Positions 16,413-25,940 are shown, counted from the stretch's first letter. The stretch: 64,000 nt of DNA from Hahella sp. HN01 (GCF_018986435.1 NZ_JAHMIN010000026.1:91490-155489), one strand, 5' to 3'. The notes: a model not told the origin generated them from the sequence alone. Numbers and translations: made by a program.

Positions 16413-18041
16413 TCAAGGATATACGGGAAGACTGTAGCCGCGAGCGAGGATGTGCTCCCAGATATTGGCTTCCGAGTCGGATACCGTCATTAAGTCAAAA
16501 TCCAATGGCGAGCCGCCGTCCACAACGTTGACAGTGCTGGCGTTTTCATCACTCAAGTCACTATCCAGATCCCGATCATATAAAAAGGCGCCGCCTGCAT
16601 ACATGCAGATATTGGTTGGGGCATAGGTAATATCTGACGAACCATCGCTGGAGACGATGTATTTGTCGCTGGTCGAGTCATAAGTCAGAAACTGTCTCTG
16701 GGCGTATTGATTAAAGTCCGTTGGGCTGTGATCGCCTCCCGGGCCAGCCCAGTTGCAGATAAATCCATTAATTTGGCCGCTCAGACTCTCCTGAACCCTG
16801 TCGCCAAAACCAAAGTATGCTTCGCCTCCGGCCGTGGTCTCTATACCTACATCTAAAATCCGCGCATGGGAATCGCCTGAACCCGCCTGCCACGAATAAG
16901 AATAGAGGCCCAGCAGACTGTCAGTATTAAACTCAGCAGTAAATACATTAAAGTTGTCCGCCCACGCCCCACCCGGATCAACAGCAAAGGCCTCGCTCAA
17001 TACCGTAGAGGAAACCAGATTATCCCGGATATCCGCTGCTGGCGTCGTACTGGCCCAGCCACAGGCTGTAGCGCTTCTTGATTGCAAAGTGACGTTGGTG
17101 GAACCCGTTTTCTTGTAGTGGACGGAACCATTGTGGGAGACGTTGTTATCCCCCACGCCGCAATTACCGCCAGTGAAAACGTCCTCTACAATGTACGAAA
17201 ATAAACCTTCGAACAGACCCGTGTCACGATCAGTAATCGCGTGTTGTAGACTCAATACGATATTGCGAGCTCCAGATCCGTCGTCGTAGCTCACGGACAA
17301 ACTGTAAGACCAGACAGAGCCGCCGGCATCCAGGCTCATGGTCGCACTGTTAAAAGTCATGCTGCTCAGACTCAACGCGTTCAGCTCATCCGTCAGGTCG
17401 ACACTCGCTCCCGGGCTGATATCGTCCGGCCAGGTCGCGCCAGTAGACTCGTAAACCGCCACCATCCCGGCCAATGTCAGCATCCCCATTCCTACTCGCG
17501 CTTGAACATCCCGCATTCGCGCGTTCAACTGGGCCGCCGCACAAGCTTCCCCGTCCTCCGTGCTGGCGTTCCAAATCCCCAGATCCCCACTCGGCAGTTC
17601 GCCCGAGCCGGGATCGCCCATCCCCGCGTCAGGGTGGTTTTGCCACTTTAATGTCGGTCCGTAACAGGAGGCATTACCACCGCGGGTAAAGAACGCCGTC
17701 GGATCAAAGCTCGCAGTCAACGCCAAGTCTCGGCTCAAAACCCGAGAGATGGTCGCAGACGTTTCCGTGTAGGCGCTTGAAGACGCCACCGCCAAGGCGG
17801 AAAACGCAACACGGGGAAGTTCCTTCCGTTGCGATTTGTCGCCAACGCTTAGAGCGCCCAGACCACTGGAGGCGTCCACAGGACTGGCCACAGTCACGCC
17901 TGTGGGGAAATCAACCGTAGCGGACACGCTTCCGCTACTACCGCTATCTGATGAGTTGTTGTCAGAATCACACCCGCCAAGGATGAGCAAGGTGAGCAAA
18001 GAGATATATAAGAAAGTCCCGACTGTGCTTTCGCTTTTCAT
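16413..18041 (-). CDS. Hypothetical large lipoprotein
   Basis: 542 residues. A lipoprotein signal peptide ends in LILGGC at about residue 24, followed by a Ser/Asp/Asn-rich linker, so the protein is probably exported and lipid-anchored; the Asp/Asn after Cys (CDSDNN) might favour inner-membrane retention by the +2 Asp rule. The mature part is rich in Gly, Ser, Thr and Asp, with few Lys and about eight further Cys (for example GNASCYGP, GEACAAAQ, GGNCGVG, ATACGWAS, GFICNW, NICMYAG), suggesting disulfide-bonded periplasmic or surface beta structure. No family is recognised. The start at 18041 has AGGAGG five bases upstream. Confidence 0.75.
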   Translation of the reverse strand: MKSESTVGTFLYISLLTLLILGGCDSDNNSSDSGSSGSVSATVDFPTGVTVASPVDASSGLGALSVGDKSQRKELPRVAFSALAVASSSAYTETSATISRVLSRDLALTASFDPTAFFTRGGNASCYGPTLKWQNHPDAGMGDPGSGELPSGDLGIWNASTEDGEACAAAQLNARMRDVQARVGMGMLTLAGMVAVYESTGATWPDDISPGASVDLTDELNALSLSSMTFNSATMSLDAGGSVWSYSLSVSYDDGSGARNIVLSLQHAITDRDTGLFEGLFSYIVEDVFTGGNCGVGDNNVSHNGSVHYKKTGSTNVTLQSRSATACGWASTTPAADIRDNLVSSTVLSEAFAVDPGGAWADNFNVFTAEFNTDSLLGLYSYSWQAGSGDSHARILDVGIETTAGGEAYFGFGDRVQESLSGQINGFICNWAGPGGDHSPTDFNQYAQRQFLTYDSTSDKYIVSSDGSSDITYAPTNICMYAGGAFLYDRDLDSDLSDENASTVNVVDGGSPLDFDLMTVSDSEANIWEHILARGYSLPVYP

Positions 18042-18134
18042 GTTTCCTCCTGATAGATGAACAGCGCAAAGTGCGGCGGACTGATTCTCGCCTGAGTCAG
18101 AGGAAAGTATGGTCAATGATTAAGGAAAGAGGAG

Positions 18135-18162
18135 AAAAAAGACCGGCTTCCGCCGGTCTTTC
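18135..18162 (-). terminator. Rho-independent terminator of the desaturase gene
   Basis: Stem GACCGGC / GCCGGTC (with loop TTCC region) between an A6 tract and TTT on the plus strand. On the minus strand it lies 28 bases after the desaturase stop and has six T after the stem. It separates the desaturase from the lipoprotein gene. Confidence 0.85.
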
Positions 18163-18189
18163 CAGAGATATGCCAGGCAGATAAAGCCG

Positions 18190-19383
18190 CTATCGCGCCA
18201 CCGCAGGCGCCGGGACCAAAGAGAAGGATTTCAGCCAGGCGGCAAACTCCTCCAAATGGCGCACGCCGCTTTGCTCCGCCTGATGACACCATTCACGCAA
18301 AGCCGCGACTTTATCCTGATATTGCATGCCTGGCTGACGTTTCCAGATCGCCTGCAGCTCTTTGCTCTTTTGATAGATCATCTGCAGGGTTTCATGCTTC
18401 GCCAGCACTTCCTGCAAGCGGTGATGTTCTTGCGGATGAATCAGAGATTCCTCCCGATACATCAACTTACGCACTTTCTGCAGTAATGTGCGTTCTTCCG
18501 GTGGCAGTTGCAGCTTGCGCTCATTTAGTAACGGAGCCAGCACTTTCTTACGATACTGCACCATCACTTGAAAGCGGTTGTTGGCGATGGCCATCAGTGT
18601 ATCCACATCCAGCAGCGCCTTTCCGGGCACCTGATGCGCAATTGGGCCGACAGGCTTGGCTTTGGCCAGACGAAGAAATTCAAAGATCTTGATCCACATC
18701 CAGCCAATATCAAACTCCCAGGGTTTAACGGAAAGCTTGGGCGAATGCGGATAGGTGTGATGATTGTTGTGCAGTTCTTCGCCGCCAATGAAAAAGCCCC
18801 AGGGCGAAATATTTCTGGCGTTGTCGGTGCATTCAAAATTGCGGTAGCCAAAGAAGTGCGCAATCCCGTTAATAACGCCAGCGGCAAAGAAGGGAATCCA
18901 CATCATCTGCACCGCCCATACGGTAATTCCCTTAGCGCCGAACAGCAGCAGGTCAATCACTGCCATGACGGTGATGCCAATCCAGTTGTAGGGAGCATAT
19001 AGGTTACGCTCCAGCCAGTCTTCCGGGGTGCGTTGTCCGTAACGCTTGAGGGTTTCCTCTGTAGCGCCGGCTTTATAGAGCTCCGCGCCACTCCAAAATA
19101 CGGTCTTCAGCCCTTTTTTCACCGGGCTGTGCGGGTCCTCTTCAGTCTCACACTTCGCATGATGTTTACGGTGTACAGCTGTCCACTCTTTCGTAATCAT
19201 GCCTGTTGTCAGCCACAGCCAGAAACGGAAAAAATGTGCTAACGCCGGATGCAGATCGACTGAGTTATGAGCTGAATGACGGTGTAAGTAAACAGTGACG
19301 CTCACAATGGTGATTTGCGTAAGAATCAGGGTCGCCAGGACGGTTTGCCAAGCAGTCAGCCCCAGCAGGCCTTCATACCACAT
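18190..19383 (-). CDS. Acyl-CoA (delta-9 type) fatty acid desaturase
   Basis: 397 residues. Membrane di-iron desaturase with the three histidine boxes HRHSAH (about 37-42), HRKHH (about 74-78) and HNNHH (about 207-211), between hydrophobic spans. It introduces a double bond into saturated acyl-CoA or acyl lipid at the inner membrane, adjusting membrane fluidity. A long soluble C-terminal helical tail (about 260-397) is typical of the DesB/DesC-like bacterial group. The start at 19383 has AGAGAG upstream. A perfect palindrome at 19417-19434, 34 bases before the start, resembles FabR/DesT operators, so repression by an acyl-CoA-sensing TetR protein is likely. It is a single-gene transcript bounded by a terminator. 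Confidence 0.93.
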   Translation of the reverse strand: MWYEGLLGLTAWQTVLATLILTQITIVSVTVYLHRHSAHNSVDLHPALAHFFRFWLWLTTGMITKEWTAVHRKHHAKCETEEDPHSPVKKGLKTVFWSGAELYKAGATEETLKRYGQRTPEDWLERNLYAPYNWIGITVMAVIDLLLFGAKGITVWAVQMMWIPFFAAGVINGIAHFFGYRNFECTDNARNISPWGFFIGGEELHNNHHTYPHSPKLSVKPWEFDIGWMWIKIFEFLRLAKAKPVGPIAHQVPGKALLDVDTLMAIANNRFQVMVQYRKKVLAPLLNERKLQLPPEERTLLQKVRKLMYREESLIHPQEHHRLQEVLAKHETLQMIYQKSKELQAIWKRQPGMQYQDKVAALREWCHQAEQSGVRHLEEFAAWLKSFSLVPAPAVAR

Positions 19384-19698
19384 GTGGAAATCTCTCTTGT
19401 TGTATCCCGAAATTTGAGCGTACAAGTGTACGCTAAACTTTGCGCGCCCGCATATTAAAGTTTGTAAGAAATTGCTGAAAAGCCGGCCTGAAACGGGACG
19501 ATGTTCGCACTCTGCAATCAGCGATTACAAAGGCTAACTCATGCTATCTCGGGGAAGTTCTCTATAGGTTTTTCGCAACCTCATGGTTAGACTGTGATTT
19601 TTACGCGGCGAATGCTCAGAGCCCCACCTTTTCCGTGGGGTATAATCAAGCCGATAACGTTCACCCTCTTACCCAGTTCGAAGACAAAGGTTTACCCC
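19384..19698. other. Divergent promoter region between desaturase and mutM
   Basis: 315 bases without a gene. Contains the FabR/DesT-like palindrome near the desaturase end and, near mutM, a perfect TATAAT at 19641-19646 directly after a GC-rich hairpin (CCCCAC / GTGGGG, 19622-19640). No good -35 was found for the latter. It also contains GGTTTTTCGCAACC at 19567-19580, a short inverted element. Confidence 0.5.
19417..19434 (-). promoter_or_regulatory. FabR/DesT-like operator upstream of the desaturase gene
   Basis: AGCGTACAAGTGTACGCT: both 8-base arms are perfectly complementary around a two-base centre. It matches the known FabR-type site (AGCGTACA...TGTTCGCT in E. coli fabA/fabB) and the related DesT site in Pseudomonas desaturase operons. 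The position 34 bases before the start codon fits a repressor site overlapping the promoter. Confidence 0.75.
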
Positions 19699-20514
19699 GT
19701 GCCAGAATTACCAGAGGTGGAAACCACCCGCAGAGGCGTCGCGCCCCACATCACCGGCCGTAAAATTCTTAAAGTAAATGTCTATGAACCACGGCTACGC
19801 TGGCCGGTGCCAGCCGACTTGCCTGCCGCCGCCGAGGGCAAAACGGTGCAGGACGTCACCCGGCGCGCCAAATATCTGTTAATCAATCTGGGTGAAAATG
19901 AGCTGCTTTTTCATTTGGGAATGTCCGGCAATCTGCGCATCGTGGCGCCGGAAACCCCACGCATGAAGCATGATCATGTAGATATATTGCTCGAAGGCGA
20001 TATAACTCTGCGTTACAACGATCCGCGACGTTTCGGCTGCCTGTTGCTGCTAAATCCGCCAACGCAGGAACACCCCCTGCTGAGACATCTCGGTCCTGAG
20101 CCCTTGAGCGACCAGTTCAGTGGAGAGCTTCTTTATAAGTTGTCCCGACAACGCAAGTCACCGGTAAAAACATTTCTCATGGACCAAGCCATCGTGGTCG
20201 GCGTAGGCAATATTTACGCGAATGAAGCTCTGTTCCTGGCGGGCATCCGCCCCACGCGACCAGCAGGAGAAGTTAGCCTAAAACGTTATCAGGCTCTGGC
20301 GGATGCGGTAAGAAAAGTACTAAGCGACGCCATCAACATGGGCGGCACCACTTTGCGTGATTTTGTAGGCGGAGACGGCAAGCCCGGTTATTTTCAGCAA
20401 ACGCTGCGGGCTTATGGTCGTGGCGGACAGCCCTGCATCCTGTGTAAAACGGAACTCAAAGAAATCAAATTAGGCCAGCGGGCAAGCGTGTTTTGCCCCT
20501 CTTGCCAACGGTAA
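19699..20514 (+). CDS. mutM: Formamidopyrimidine-DNA glycosylase (Fpg/MutM)
   Basis: 271 residues. Bifunctional DNA glycosylase/AP lyase that removes 8-oxoguanine and formamidopyrimidines. The start is the GTG at 19699 because maturation must expose Pro2, the catalytic nucleophile ([12 protein letters not shown]); the open frame upstream has no such start. Glu3, the Lys of the LFHLGMSG region, the H2TH motif ([18 protein letters not shown]) and the C-terminal zinc finger with two CxxC pairs (CILC and CPSC at the extreme end) are present. It is transcribed alone and divergent from the desaturase. Confidence 0.97.
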   Translation: MPELPEVETTRRGVAPHITGRKILKVNVYEPRLRWPVPADLPAAAEGKTVQDVTRRAKYLLINLGENELLFHLGMSGNLRIVAPETPRMKHDHVDILLEGDITLRYNDPRRFGCLLLLNPPTQEHPLLRHLGPEPLSDQFSGELLYKLSRQRKSPVKTFLMDQAIVVGVGNIYANEALFLAGIRPTRPAGEVSLKRYQALADAVRKVLSDAINMGGTTLRDFVGGDGKPGYFQQTLRAYGRGGQPCILCKTELKEIKLGQRASVFCPSCQR

Positions 20515-20716
20515 GATAAGCTGACTATCGCTACAGGCGCCTGATGGGAGAATGTCACAAACTCAACAAAAGGCGTCGACAGGGGCGCGGCAAAGTTAGA
20601 AAATACACAAAATATTATTGCAAAACAGCTGATTCTTTTTTAGAAAGTTTTCAAAAGCCTGTTATATTTGTCTTAATAGATAGACTATTGGATTTGTTAA
20701 TTGGGAGAGTTCACCC

Positions 20717-21061
20717 ATGCGCCAGACGCTTATTCGTTGGATTAGTATTGTTGTCGCCACTGCAGCTTTTGTCATGCCTACTGCAGGATACAGCGAAACC
20801 GTGGAGGAAAAGCCATCCGCGTTGGCCATGACCGGTGACGCTCTGTTCGCCCGTCCAGTGCTGTTCGGCATCACCGTCATTGGCTCTGTCGTTTATGTCG
20901 CGTCACTGCCCTTTTCCGCCTTGGGTGGAAACGCTGGCGAAGCGGCGGAGACTCTGGTTATCGGCCCAGCCAAAACCACTTTTGTACGCTGCTTGGGCTG
21001 CACCCGGGTTGGCCGTAAAGAGAAAGTGGTGACTTTGGGCGACGAAGGCGCTCAAAATTAA
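20717..21061 (+). CDS. Small exported hypothetical protein with CxxC
   Basis: 114 residues. N-terminal signal peptide or anchor (about 1-27, ending near AGYSE), then a second hydrophobic segment (about 50-68, VLFGITVIGSVVYVASLPFSAL) and a glycine/alanine-rich stretch, then RCLGCTRVGRK. Short homologues of this shape occur in pseudomonads and are often labelled multidrug transporter without evidence; a transporter role for so small a protein is doubtful. The CLGC pair close to the C-terminus could bind metal or form a disulfide. GGGAGAG precedes the ATG, and a strong terminator follows at 21086-21117, so it is a single-gene unit. Confidence 0.7.
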   Translation: MRQTLIRWISIVVATAAFVMPTAGYSETVEEKPSALAMTGDALFARPVLFGITVIGSVVYVASLPFSALGGNAGEAAETLVIGPAKTTFVRCLGCTRVGRKEKVVTLGDEGAQN

Positions 21062-21085
21062 GTCGACAGACTACGTTTAGAATAC

Positions 21086-21117
21086 AAAAAGCCGGCGTAA
21101 GCCGGCTTTTTCGTTTT
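21086..21117 (+). terminator. Rho-independent terminator after the small exported protein
   Basis: Stem AGCCGGC / GCCGGCT flanked by A5 and T5-CG-T4, 25 bases after the stop codon. The A tract on the other side lets it serve the convergent cysQ gene too. Confidence 0.88.
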
Positions 21118-21155
21118 AATGCCCCTACCTTTGAAGCAGGGCTTCCGCAACTAGA

Positions 21156-21989
21156 CTAGAGCACCAGCTCTTTCCATACTTCGCCATCGTCTGCGATAGC
21201 GTGAAAATGCGGATTCAAGATGCTTTCTTTAGAGTTATAACGCAACGGTTTGTATTCTGCGTCCACCATAACGCCCCCCGCTCCAAGTAGCACCGCATGT
21301 GCCGCAGCGGTATCCCACTCGGAGGTCGGCGCCAGACGGGGATACCAATCCGCTTTGCCTTCCGCCACCAGACAGATTTTAAGAGAACTGCCGATGCTCT
21401 TGCGTTCTAGTTTTGCAAAGCGCGCTTCCGCTTTATCCAGCATAGGCTGCAGCGCTTCGCCTCCATGACGACGGCTGGCCACCACCACAACTTCCGCCTC
21501 CGGGTTCAGCTTGCGGGCGGCGATCGCATGAGATGCGCCATTCTCCGCCAAAAATGCGGCAGCGTCGCCATCCAGACTCCAGCCATAATATAACTGGCTT
21601 CTCACAGGCACATACACCCAACCTGCAACCGGAAAGCCTTCATGAATCAACGCGATATTGACAGTGAACTCACCGTTTCGGTTAATAAACTCCTTGGTGC
21701 CGTCGAGCGGGTCGACCAGCCAATAGGTCGTCCACTGGCGGCGCTCTTCGTAGTCCGGCAAGGTGGACTCCTCCGACAGCACAGGAAACCCTTCCGGCAT
21801 TTTTCGCAGGCCTTCGGCAATAATTGCATGGGCTCTGCGATCCGCCTGGGTCAATGGGGAGTCATCGTCTTTGGTGGTGATTTCAATGGATTCCGCTTTT
21901 TCATATACATCGAGAATCGCTGCTCCGGCCGCATCCATAATCCCTTGAATTTCGGCATGCATACGCTCAATGGTGTTTTTATCTATCAT
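21156..21989 (-). CDS. cysQ: 3'(2'),5'-bisphosphate nucleotidase CysQ
   Basis: 277 residues, inositol-monophosphatase fold. Removes the 3'-phosphate from PAP made during sulfate assimilation and protects against PAP build-up. Metal-binding motifs: E-E in VLSEEST (about 70), DPLDGTKEF (about 91-99) and the C-terminal SEWDTAAAHAVLLGAGG (about 225-241). The start at 21989 is used because AAGG lies upstream and the extension to 22025 has no site. Lithium-sensitive magnesium phosphatase is the known behaviour of the family. It is divergent from yrfG with 115 bases between. Confidence 0.94.
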   Translation of the reverse strand: MIDKNTIERMHAEIQGIMDAAGAAILDVYEKAESIEITTKDDDSPLTQADRRAHAIIAEGLRKMPEGFPVLSEESTLPDYEERRQWTTYWLVDPLDGTKEFINRNGEFTVNIALIHEGFPVAGWVYVPVRSQLYYGWSLDGDAAAFLAENGASHAIAARKLNPEAEVVVVASRRHGGEALQPMLDKAEARFAKLERKSIGSSLKICLVAEGKADWYPRLAPTSEWDTAAAHAVLLGAGGVMVDAEYKPLRYNSKESILNPHFHAIADDGEVWKELVL

Positions 21990-22104
21990 GTAACCTTGTC
22001 CTGATGGGAAGGGGGACGACGCCATCTTTGCGCGCGCCTGTCCTGTACTCTTTGAAAGAGTTACAATCTAACAGAGTTACTCATGAAGTAAAGAAGGTTA
22101 TTGC

Positions 22105-22782
22105 ATGCTGGATTGGAGCGCCATCGACACCATATTGCTTGATATGGATGGCACATTACTGGACTTACATTTCGACAATTTTTTCTGGATGGAGCACCTG
22201 CCAAAGCGCTTGGCGGAGCTTAAAGATATTCATCCAGAAGTTGTGAGCAAGGACCTGCTCGATAAAGTCCGCCAACTGCAGGGGCAGCTGAACTGGTACT
22301 GTCTCGACTATTGGAGCCGTGAGCTGGACGTCGACATTCCCACGCTAAAAGAAGAAGTTCGACATCTTATTGGCTATCGCCCCTTTGTTGAGGAGTTCCT
22401 CAAGACAATGCGGGACAGCCATCATCGAGTGGTAATGGTGACCAATGCCCATCGCAAAAGCCTTGACCTCAAGTTACGCCAGGTCGACCTGACGCCTTAT
22501 TTTGACAACATTGTCAGCTCCCACGACTTTGGGGTTCCCAAAGAGGACATCGCATTTTGGAGCCGTTTGCAGGAGGTTGAGCCATTCCAGCCGGACAGAG
22601 CGCTATTGATAGACGACAGCTTACCCGTACTGCGCTCAGCCAAAGAATACGGCGTCGCGCACTTGCTGGCGGTCTTGCACCCGGACAGTAAGCGCCCCGC
22701 AAATGAAGAGACGGAATTTAAGGGCATTCTGCACTTCGATCAGATTTTGCCTGCCAACGTCTTCGTCAACAGTAAAGTTTAG
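22105..22782 (+). CDS. yrfG: GMP/IMP nucleotidase (HAD family, YrfG)
   Basis: 225 residues. HAD superfamily phosphatase: motif I DMDGTLLDLHFDNFFW (about 12-27), motif II Thr in VVMVTNAHRK, and motif III/IV Lys and DD in GVPKEDIAFW and LLIDDSLPVL. The conserved L-H-F-D-N-x-F-W-x-x-H-L-P stretch is typical of YrfG, which dephosphorylates GMP and IMP. It begins a cluster with hslR (14 bases later) and hslO (30 bases after that), the same yrfG-hslR-hslO order seen in enterics and pseudomonads. Confidence 0.93.
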   Translation: MLDWSAIDTILLDMDGTLLDLHFDNFFWMEHLPKRLAELKDIHPEVVSKDLLDKVRQLQGQLNWYCLDYWSRELDVDIPTLKEEVRHLIGYRPFVEEFLKTMRDSHHRVVMVTNAHRKSLDLKLRQVDLTPYFDNIVSSHDFGVPKEDIAFWSRLQEVEPFQPDRALLIDDSLPVLRSAKEYGVAHLLAVLHPDSKRPANEETEFKGILHFDQILPANVFVNSKV

Positions 22783-22795
22783 AGACAGGTAATAA

Positions 22796-23209
22796 ATGAA
22801 GGAGCAGGCTTCAGCGACAGAACACAAAGTGCGGTTGGATAAGTGGTTATGGGCCGCGCGCTTCTACAAAACCCGCACCCTCGCCAAAGAGGCCATTGAA
22901 GGCGGCAGAGTGCACTATAATGGAGCCCGCGTTAAGCCCGGACGGGTAGTTGAAGCCGGGGCGGAGGTCACGCTCAAACAGGGCTGGTCGGAAAAGACTG
23001 TGCTGGTACTGGACATCTCCGAAAAACGCGGCCCGGCCCCTGTGGCGCAGAAGCTATATCAAGAAACGGAAGCCAGCGTCGAAAAACGCGAACAACTGGC
23101 CTGGCAGCAGAAGCAGATTCAGGCGGCGCAATTGCCGCCGGCGCGCAGGCCGACGAAGAAGCAACGGCGTATGATCCACCGCTTCAAAGAACAAGCTGAA
23201 CACGATTAA
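22796..23209 (+). CDS. hslR: Ribosome-associated heat shock protein Hsp15
   Basis: 137 residues. The S4 RNA-binding domain occupies about residues 11-75 (VRLDKWLWAARFYKTRTLAKEAIEGGRVHYNGARVKPGR). The C-terminus is basic and helical. Hsp15 binds free 50S subunits carrying nascent chains and helps recycle stalled ribosomes. Between yrfG and hslO, with GAGACAGG before the ATG. Confidence 0.95.
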   Translation: MKEQASATEHKVRLDKWLWAARFYKTRTLAKEAIEGGRVHYNGARVKPGRVVEAGAEVTLKQGWSEKTVLVLDISEKRGPAPVAQKLYQETEASVEKREQLAWQQKQIQAAQLPPARRPTKKQRRMIHRFKEQAEHD

Positions 23210-23239
23210 TATTGATTAGAGCAGGATATTTCCTCACTC

Positions 23240-24097
23240 ATGAAAGCCGATTTACTGCAACGCTTTATTTTTGACGAACTGGACATCCGCGGCGAACTGC
23301 TGGTTTTGGAAAAAACCATACAGGACGCGCTGTCTCGCCATGACTACCCACAGGCCATCCAGTCTTTACTGGGCCAGGCTTTAAGCGCGGGTCTGCTGCT
23401 GAGTGCGACGCTCAAAATCAAGGGTGACACCACCCTGCAGGCCACCGGCGAAGGGGAGTTACGCCTATTGATGGCTGAAGCGACTCATCGCCGCACCGCC
23501 CGCGGCATCGCTCGCTGGGAAGGTACGCCAAACAGCGCGTCATTAAAGCAATTGCTGGGAAATCGCGCCGCTCTCGCGATAACTATTACGCCTCAAAATG
23601 GTCAGCGCTATCAAGGCATTGTGCCTCTCTCTTCGGATTCACTTTCCGCCTGTCTGGAAGAATACTTTGAGCGCTCCGAGCAGCTGGCGACCAGAATCTG
23701 GCTATATGAGTCCAACGGGCGCTGGGGTGGACTGCTGTTACAACAACTTCCCGCAGCCCGTGGCGGCGAGCACTCCGCTGAAAACTGGGAGCGTATCGTT
23801 GCGCTATCCGCCACGCTAACGGCGGATGAGTTATTCAGTTTGCCCGCGGAAGAAGTGTTGCATCGCCTGTTCCATGAGGAGTCCGTCAGAGTCCTGCAGG
23901 AAGAACCCGCCAGTTTCTGGTGCTCCTGCTCAGAAGAGAGAACCCTGGAAGTGGTTAAATCCCTGGGCCGCGAAGAAGCCTTATCCATCTTGGATGAGAG
24001 CGGCGAAATAGAAATGAACTGCCAGTTTTGCATGCAGCGCTATAGCTTTGGCCGCGAGCGCATAGAGCAGTTATTCGACTCCCCCACCCTTCACTGA
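23240..24097 (+). CDS. hslO: Redox-regulated chaperone Hsp33
   Basis: 285 residues, the usual length. Holdase chaperone activated by oxidation and unfolding. The C-terminal zinc switch is intact: CSC in FWCSCSEERTLEVVKSLG (about 228-230) and CQFC (about 261-264), forming the CxC...CxxC zinc centre. The N-terminal domain includes RGIARWEGTP. Last gene of yrfG-hslR-hslO; two GC-rich hairpins follow before pckA. Confidence 0.96.
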   Translation: MKADLLQRFIFDELDIRGELLVLEKTIQDALSRHDYPQAIQSLLGQALSAGLLLSATLKIKGDTTLQATGEGELRLLMAEATHRRTARGIARWEGTPNSASLKQLLGNRAALAITITPQNGQRYQGIVPLSSDSLSACLEEYFERSEQLATRIWLYESNGRWGGLLLQQLPAARGGEHSAENWERIVALSATLTADELFSLPAEEVLHRLFHEESVRVLQEEPASFWCSCSEERTLEVVKSLGREEALSILDESGEIEMNCQFCMQRYSFGRERIEQLFDSPTLH

Positions 24098-24129
24098 ACC
24101 TGACGCGCGCGCGAACCGTTTCGCGCACC

Positions 24130-24156
24130 CCGGCCGGCCCCCACGGGGCGGGCCGG
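24130..24156. repeat. GC-rich inverted repeat downstream of hslO
   Basis: Arms CCGGCCGGCCCC and GGGGCGGGCCGG pair with one G-G mismatch around a CAC loop. It is preceded at 24106-24124 by a second inverted element (GCGCGAA / TTCGCGC type). No T tract follows, so a factor-independent terminator is unlikely; it may stabilise the hslO message or be a REP-like sequence. Confidence 0.5.
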
Positions 24157-24327
24157 AAACGCCCGCAGGACTAGGCCTTACGCACACCCGGAAACTGTCG
24201 TCTTTTCAACCTGCTTTTGGCATAATAGCGCCCCTGTTTGCGATAACGCAGCGCGTCCCGAGCATAACAAAACCTAAAAGAACGGCGGCGTCTGCGCCTA
24301 TGATTGTTATAATGAGGGCGAGGTTAA

Positions 24328-25863
24328 GTGAGCAATATATATACAGATCTTAGTTCAGCCGAGTTGGTTGAACAGTCTATTTGCCGTAAAGAAGGCCGCA
24401 TGGCCGCCAACGGCTCCCTGGTGGTCAACACCGGAAAACGAACGGGACGCTCCCCAATGGATCGTTTCATCGTACAGGAGCCCAGCACTGCGGATGCGAT
24501 CGACTGGGGCGCGATTAACCGCCCCTTCGATGCAGAGAAATTCGATGCGCTTTGGGACCGCGTCGAAGATTACATCTCCACCCGCGACCGATTCGTTTCC
24601 CACCTGCACGTAGGCGCCGATCCCGAGCACTACCTACCTATCAAAGTCACCACCGAAACTGCCTGGCACAACCTGTTCGGCCGTAACCTGTTCATTCGCC
24701 CCGAGCGTTACAACCCGGCGGACAAACAGGAATGGCAAGTGATGAACATTCCAGACTTCGTGTGCGAGCCTGAACGCGACGGGACCAACAGCGATGGCGC
24801 AGTAATCATCAACTTTGCGCGCCGCAAAGTATTACTGGCCGGCATGCGGTACGCAGGAGAAATGAAGAAGGCGATGTTCTCCGTGCAGAACTTCCTGCTG
24901 CCGGAAAAAGACGTGCTGCCCATGCACTGCTCCGCCAACGTCGGCGAAGATGGTCAGACATGCCTGTTCTTCGGTTTGTCCGGCACTGGCAAAACCACGC
25001 TGTCTGCTGACGAGTCCCGTTTTCTGATCGGCGACGATGAGCACGGCTGGGGACGCGGCACGGTTTTCAACGTGGAAGGCGGCTGCTATGCGAAGTGTAT
25101 CGATCTAAGCCAGAAAAATGAGCCGGTTATCTGGAACGCTATTCGTTTTGGCGCCATCGTCGAGAACGTTGTCATTGACGATCAAGACCGCACGCCGGAC
25201 TACACTGACGTATCTCTGACCGAAAACACTCGCTGCGCCTACCCGCTTGAGCACGTGGAAAAGCGCGTGCTGGAAAACCGCGCAGGCGAACCGTCTGCGA
25301 TCGTCTTCCTGACTTGCGATATGACTGGCGTATTGCCTCCCGTTTCCATCCTGAGCAAAGAAGCAGCGGCTTACCACTTCCTGAGCGGCTATACCGCCCT
25401 GGTAGGCTCCACCGAGATGGGCTCCAGCTCCAAGCTGAAATCCACTTTCTCCACCTGCTTCGGCGCACCGTTTTTCCCTCGCCCTGCTGGCGTTTACGCA
25501 GAACTGTTAATGAAGCGTATGGACGAATTCGGCAGCAAGGTTTATCTGGTCAACACTGGCTGGACCGGCGGCTCCCACGGCGTAGGCAAGCGCTTCAGCA
25601 TTCCTGTGACTCGCGCCATCATCAGCGCCATCCAAAGCGGTGAGCTGGCGGATGTCGAAACGGAGCACCTGGAAAAACTGAACCTGACTGTTCCTAAAGA
25701 ACTGGAAGGCGTAGACAGCGTACTGCTGAACCCGCGCAACACCTGGGCGGACAAAGAAGCTTACGACGCCAAGGCGCAGGATCTGATCCAGCAGTTCGTG
25801 GAGAACTTCAAAAAGTTCGACGTTTCCGACGCTATCCGCGCAGCGGGTCCTTCTTTGGACTAA
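24328..25863 (+). CDS. pckA: Phosphoenolpyruvate carboxykinase (ATP)
   Basis: 511 residues. Converts oxaloacetate and ATP to phosphoenolpyruvate and CO2, the first step of gluconeogenesis. Clear motifs: [12 protein letters not shown] near the N-terminus, metal and substrate residues in [12 protein letters not shown]-loop [13 protein letters not shown] (about 216-228), and [18 protein letters not shown]. The start is GTG with a GAGG element seven bases before it. A perfect TATAAT at 24308-24313 lies very near the start, so its use as a promoter would leave almost no leader. The gene ends in a strong terminator at 25878-25905. Confidence 0.97.
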   Translation: MSNIYTDLSSAELVEQSICRKEGRMAANGSLVVNTGKRTGRSPMDRFIVQEPSTADAIDWGAINRPFDAEKFDALWDRVEDYISTRDRFVSHLHVGADPEHYLPIKVTTETAWHNLFGRNLFIRPERYNPADKQEWQVMNIPDFVCEPERDGTNSDGAVIINFARRKVLLAGMRYAGEMKKAMFSVQNFLLPEKDVLPMHCSANVGEDGQTCLFFGLSGTGKTTLSADESRFLIGDDEHGWGRGTVFNVEGGCYAKCIDLSQKNEPVIWNAIRFGAIVENVVIDDQDRTPDYTDVSLTENTRCAYPLEHVEKRVLENRAGEPSAIVFLTCDMTGVLPPVSILSKEAAAYHFLSGYTALVGSTEMGSSSKLKSTFSTCFGAPFFPRPAGVYAELLMKRMDEFGSKVYLVNTGWTGGSHGVGKRFSIPVTRAIISAIQSGELADVETEHLEKLNLTVPKELEGVDSVLLNPRNTWADKEAYDAKAQDLIQQFVENFKKFDVSDAIRAAGPSLD

Positions 25864-25877
25864 GCGACGGCTCTGTC

Positions 25878-25905
25878 AAAAAACCCGGTTCGCCGGGTTT
25901 TTTTA
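25878..25905 (+). terminator. Rho-independent terminator of pckA
   Basis: AACCCGG / CCGGGTT stem capped by a TTCG tetraloop, A6 before and T7 after, 15 bases past the pckA stop. Symmetric tracts allow use by the convergent TRAP operon as well. Confidence 0.92.
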
Positions 25906-25940
25906 TGTCCAGATTTTACCGTCAACGTATCAGAAGCTGG

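Noticed and set aside
24308-24313. Perfect TATAAT before pckA as its promoter
   Set aside because: It would leave only about eight bases before the start codon, excluding the ribosome binding site, and there is no -35; kept only as a remark.
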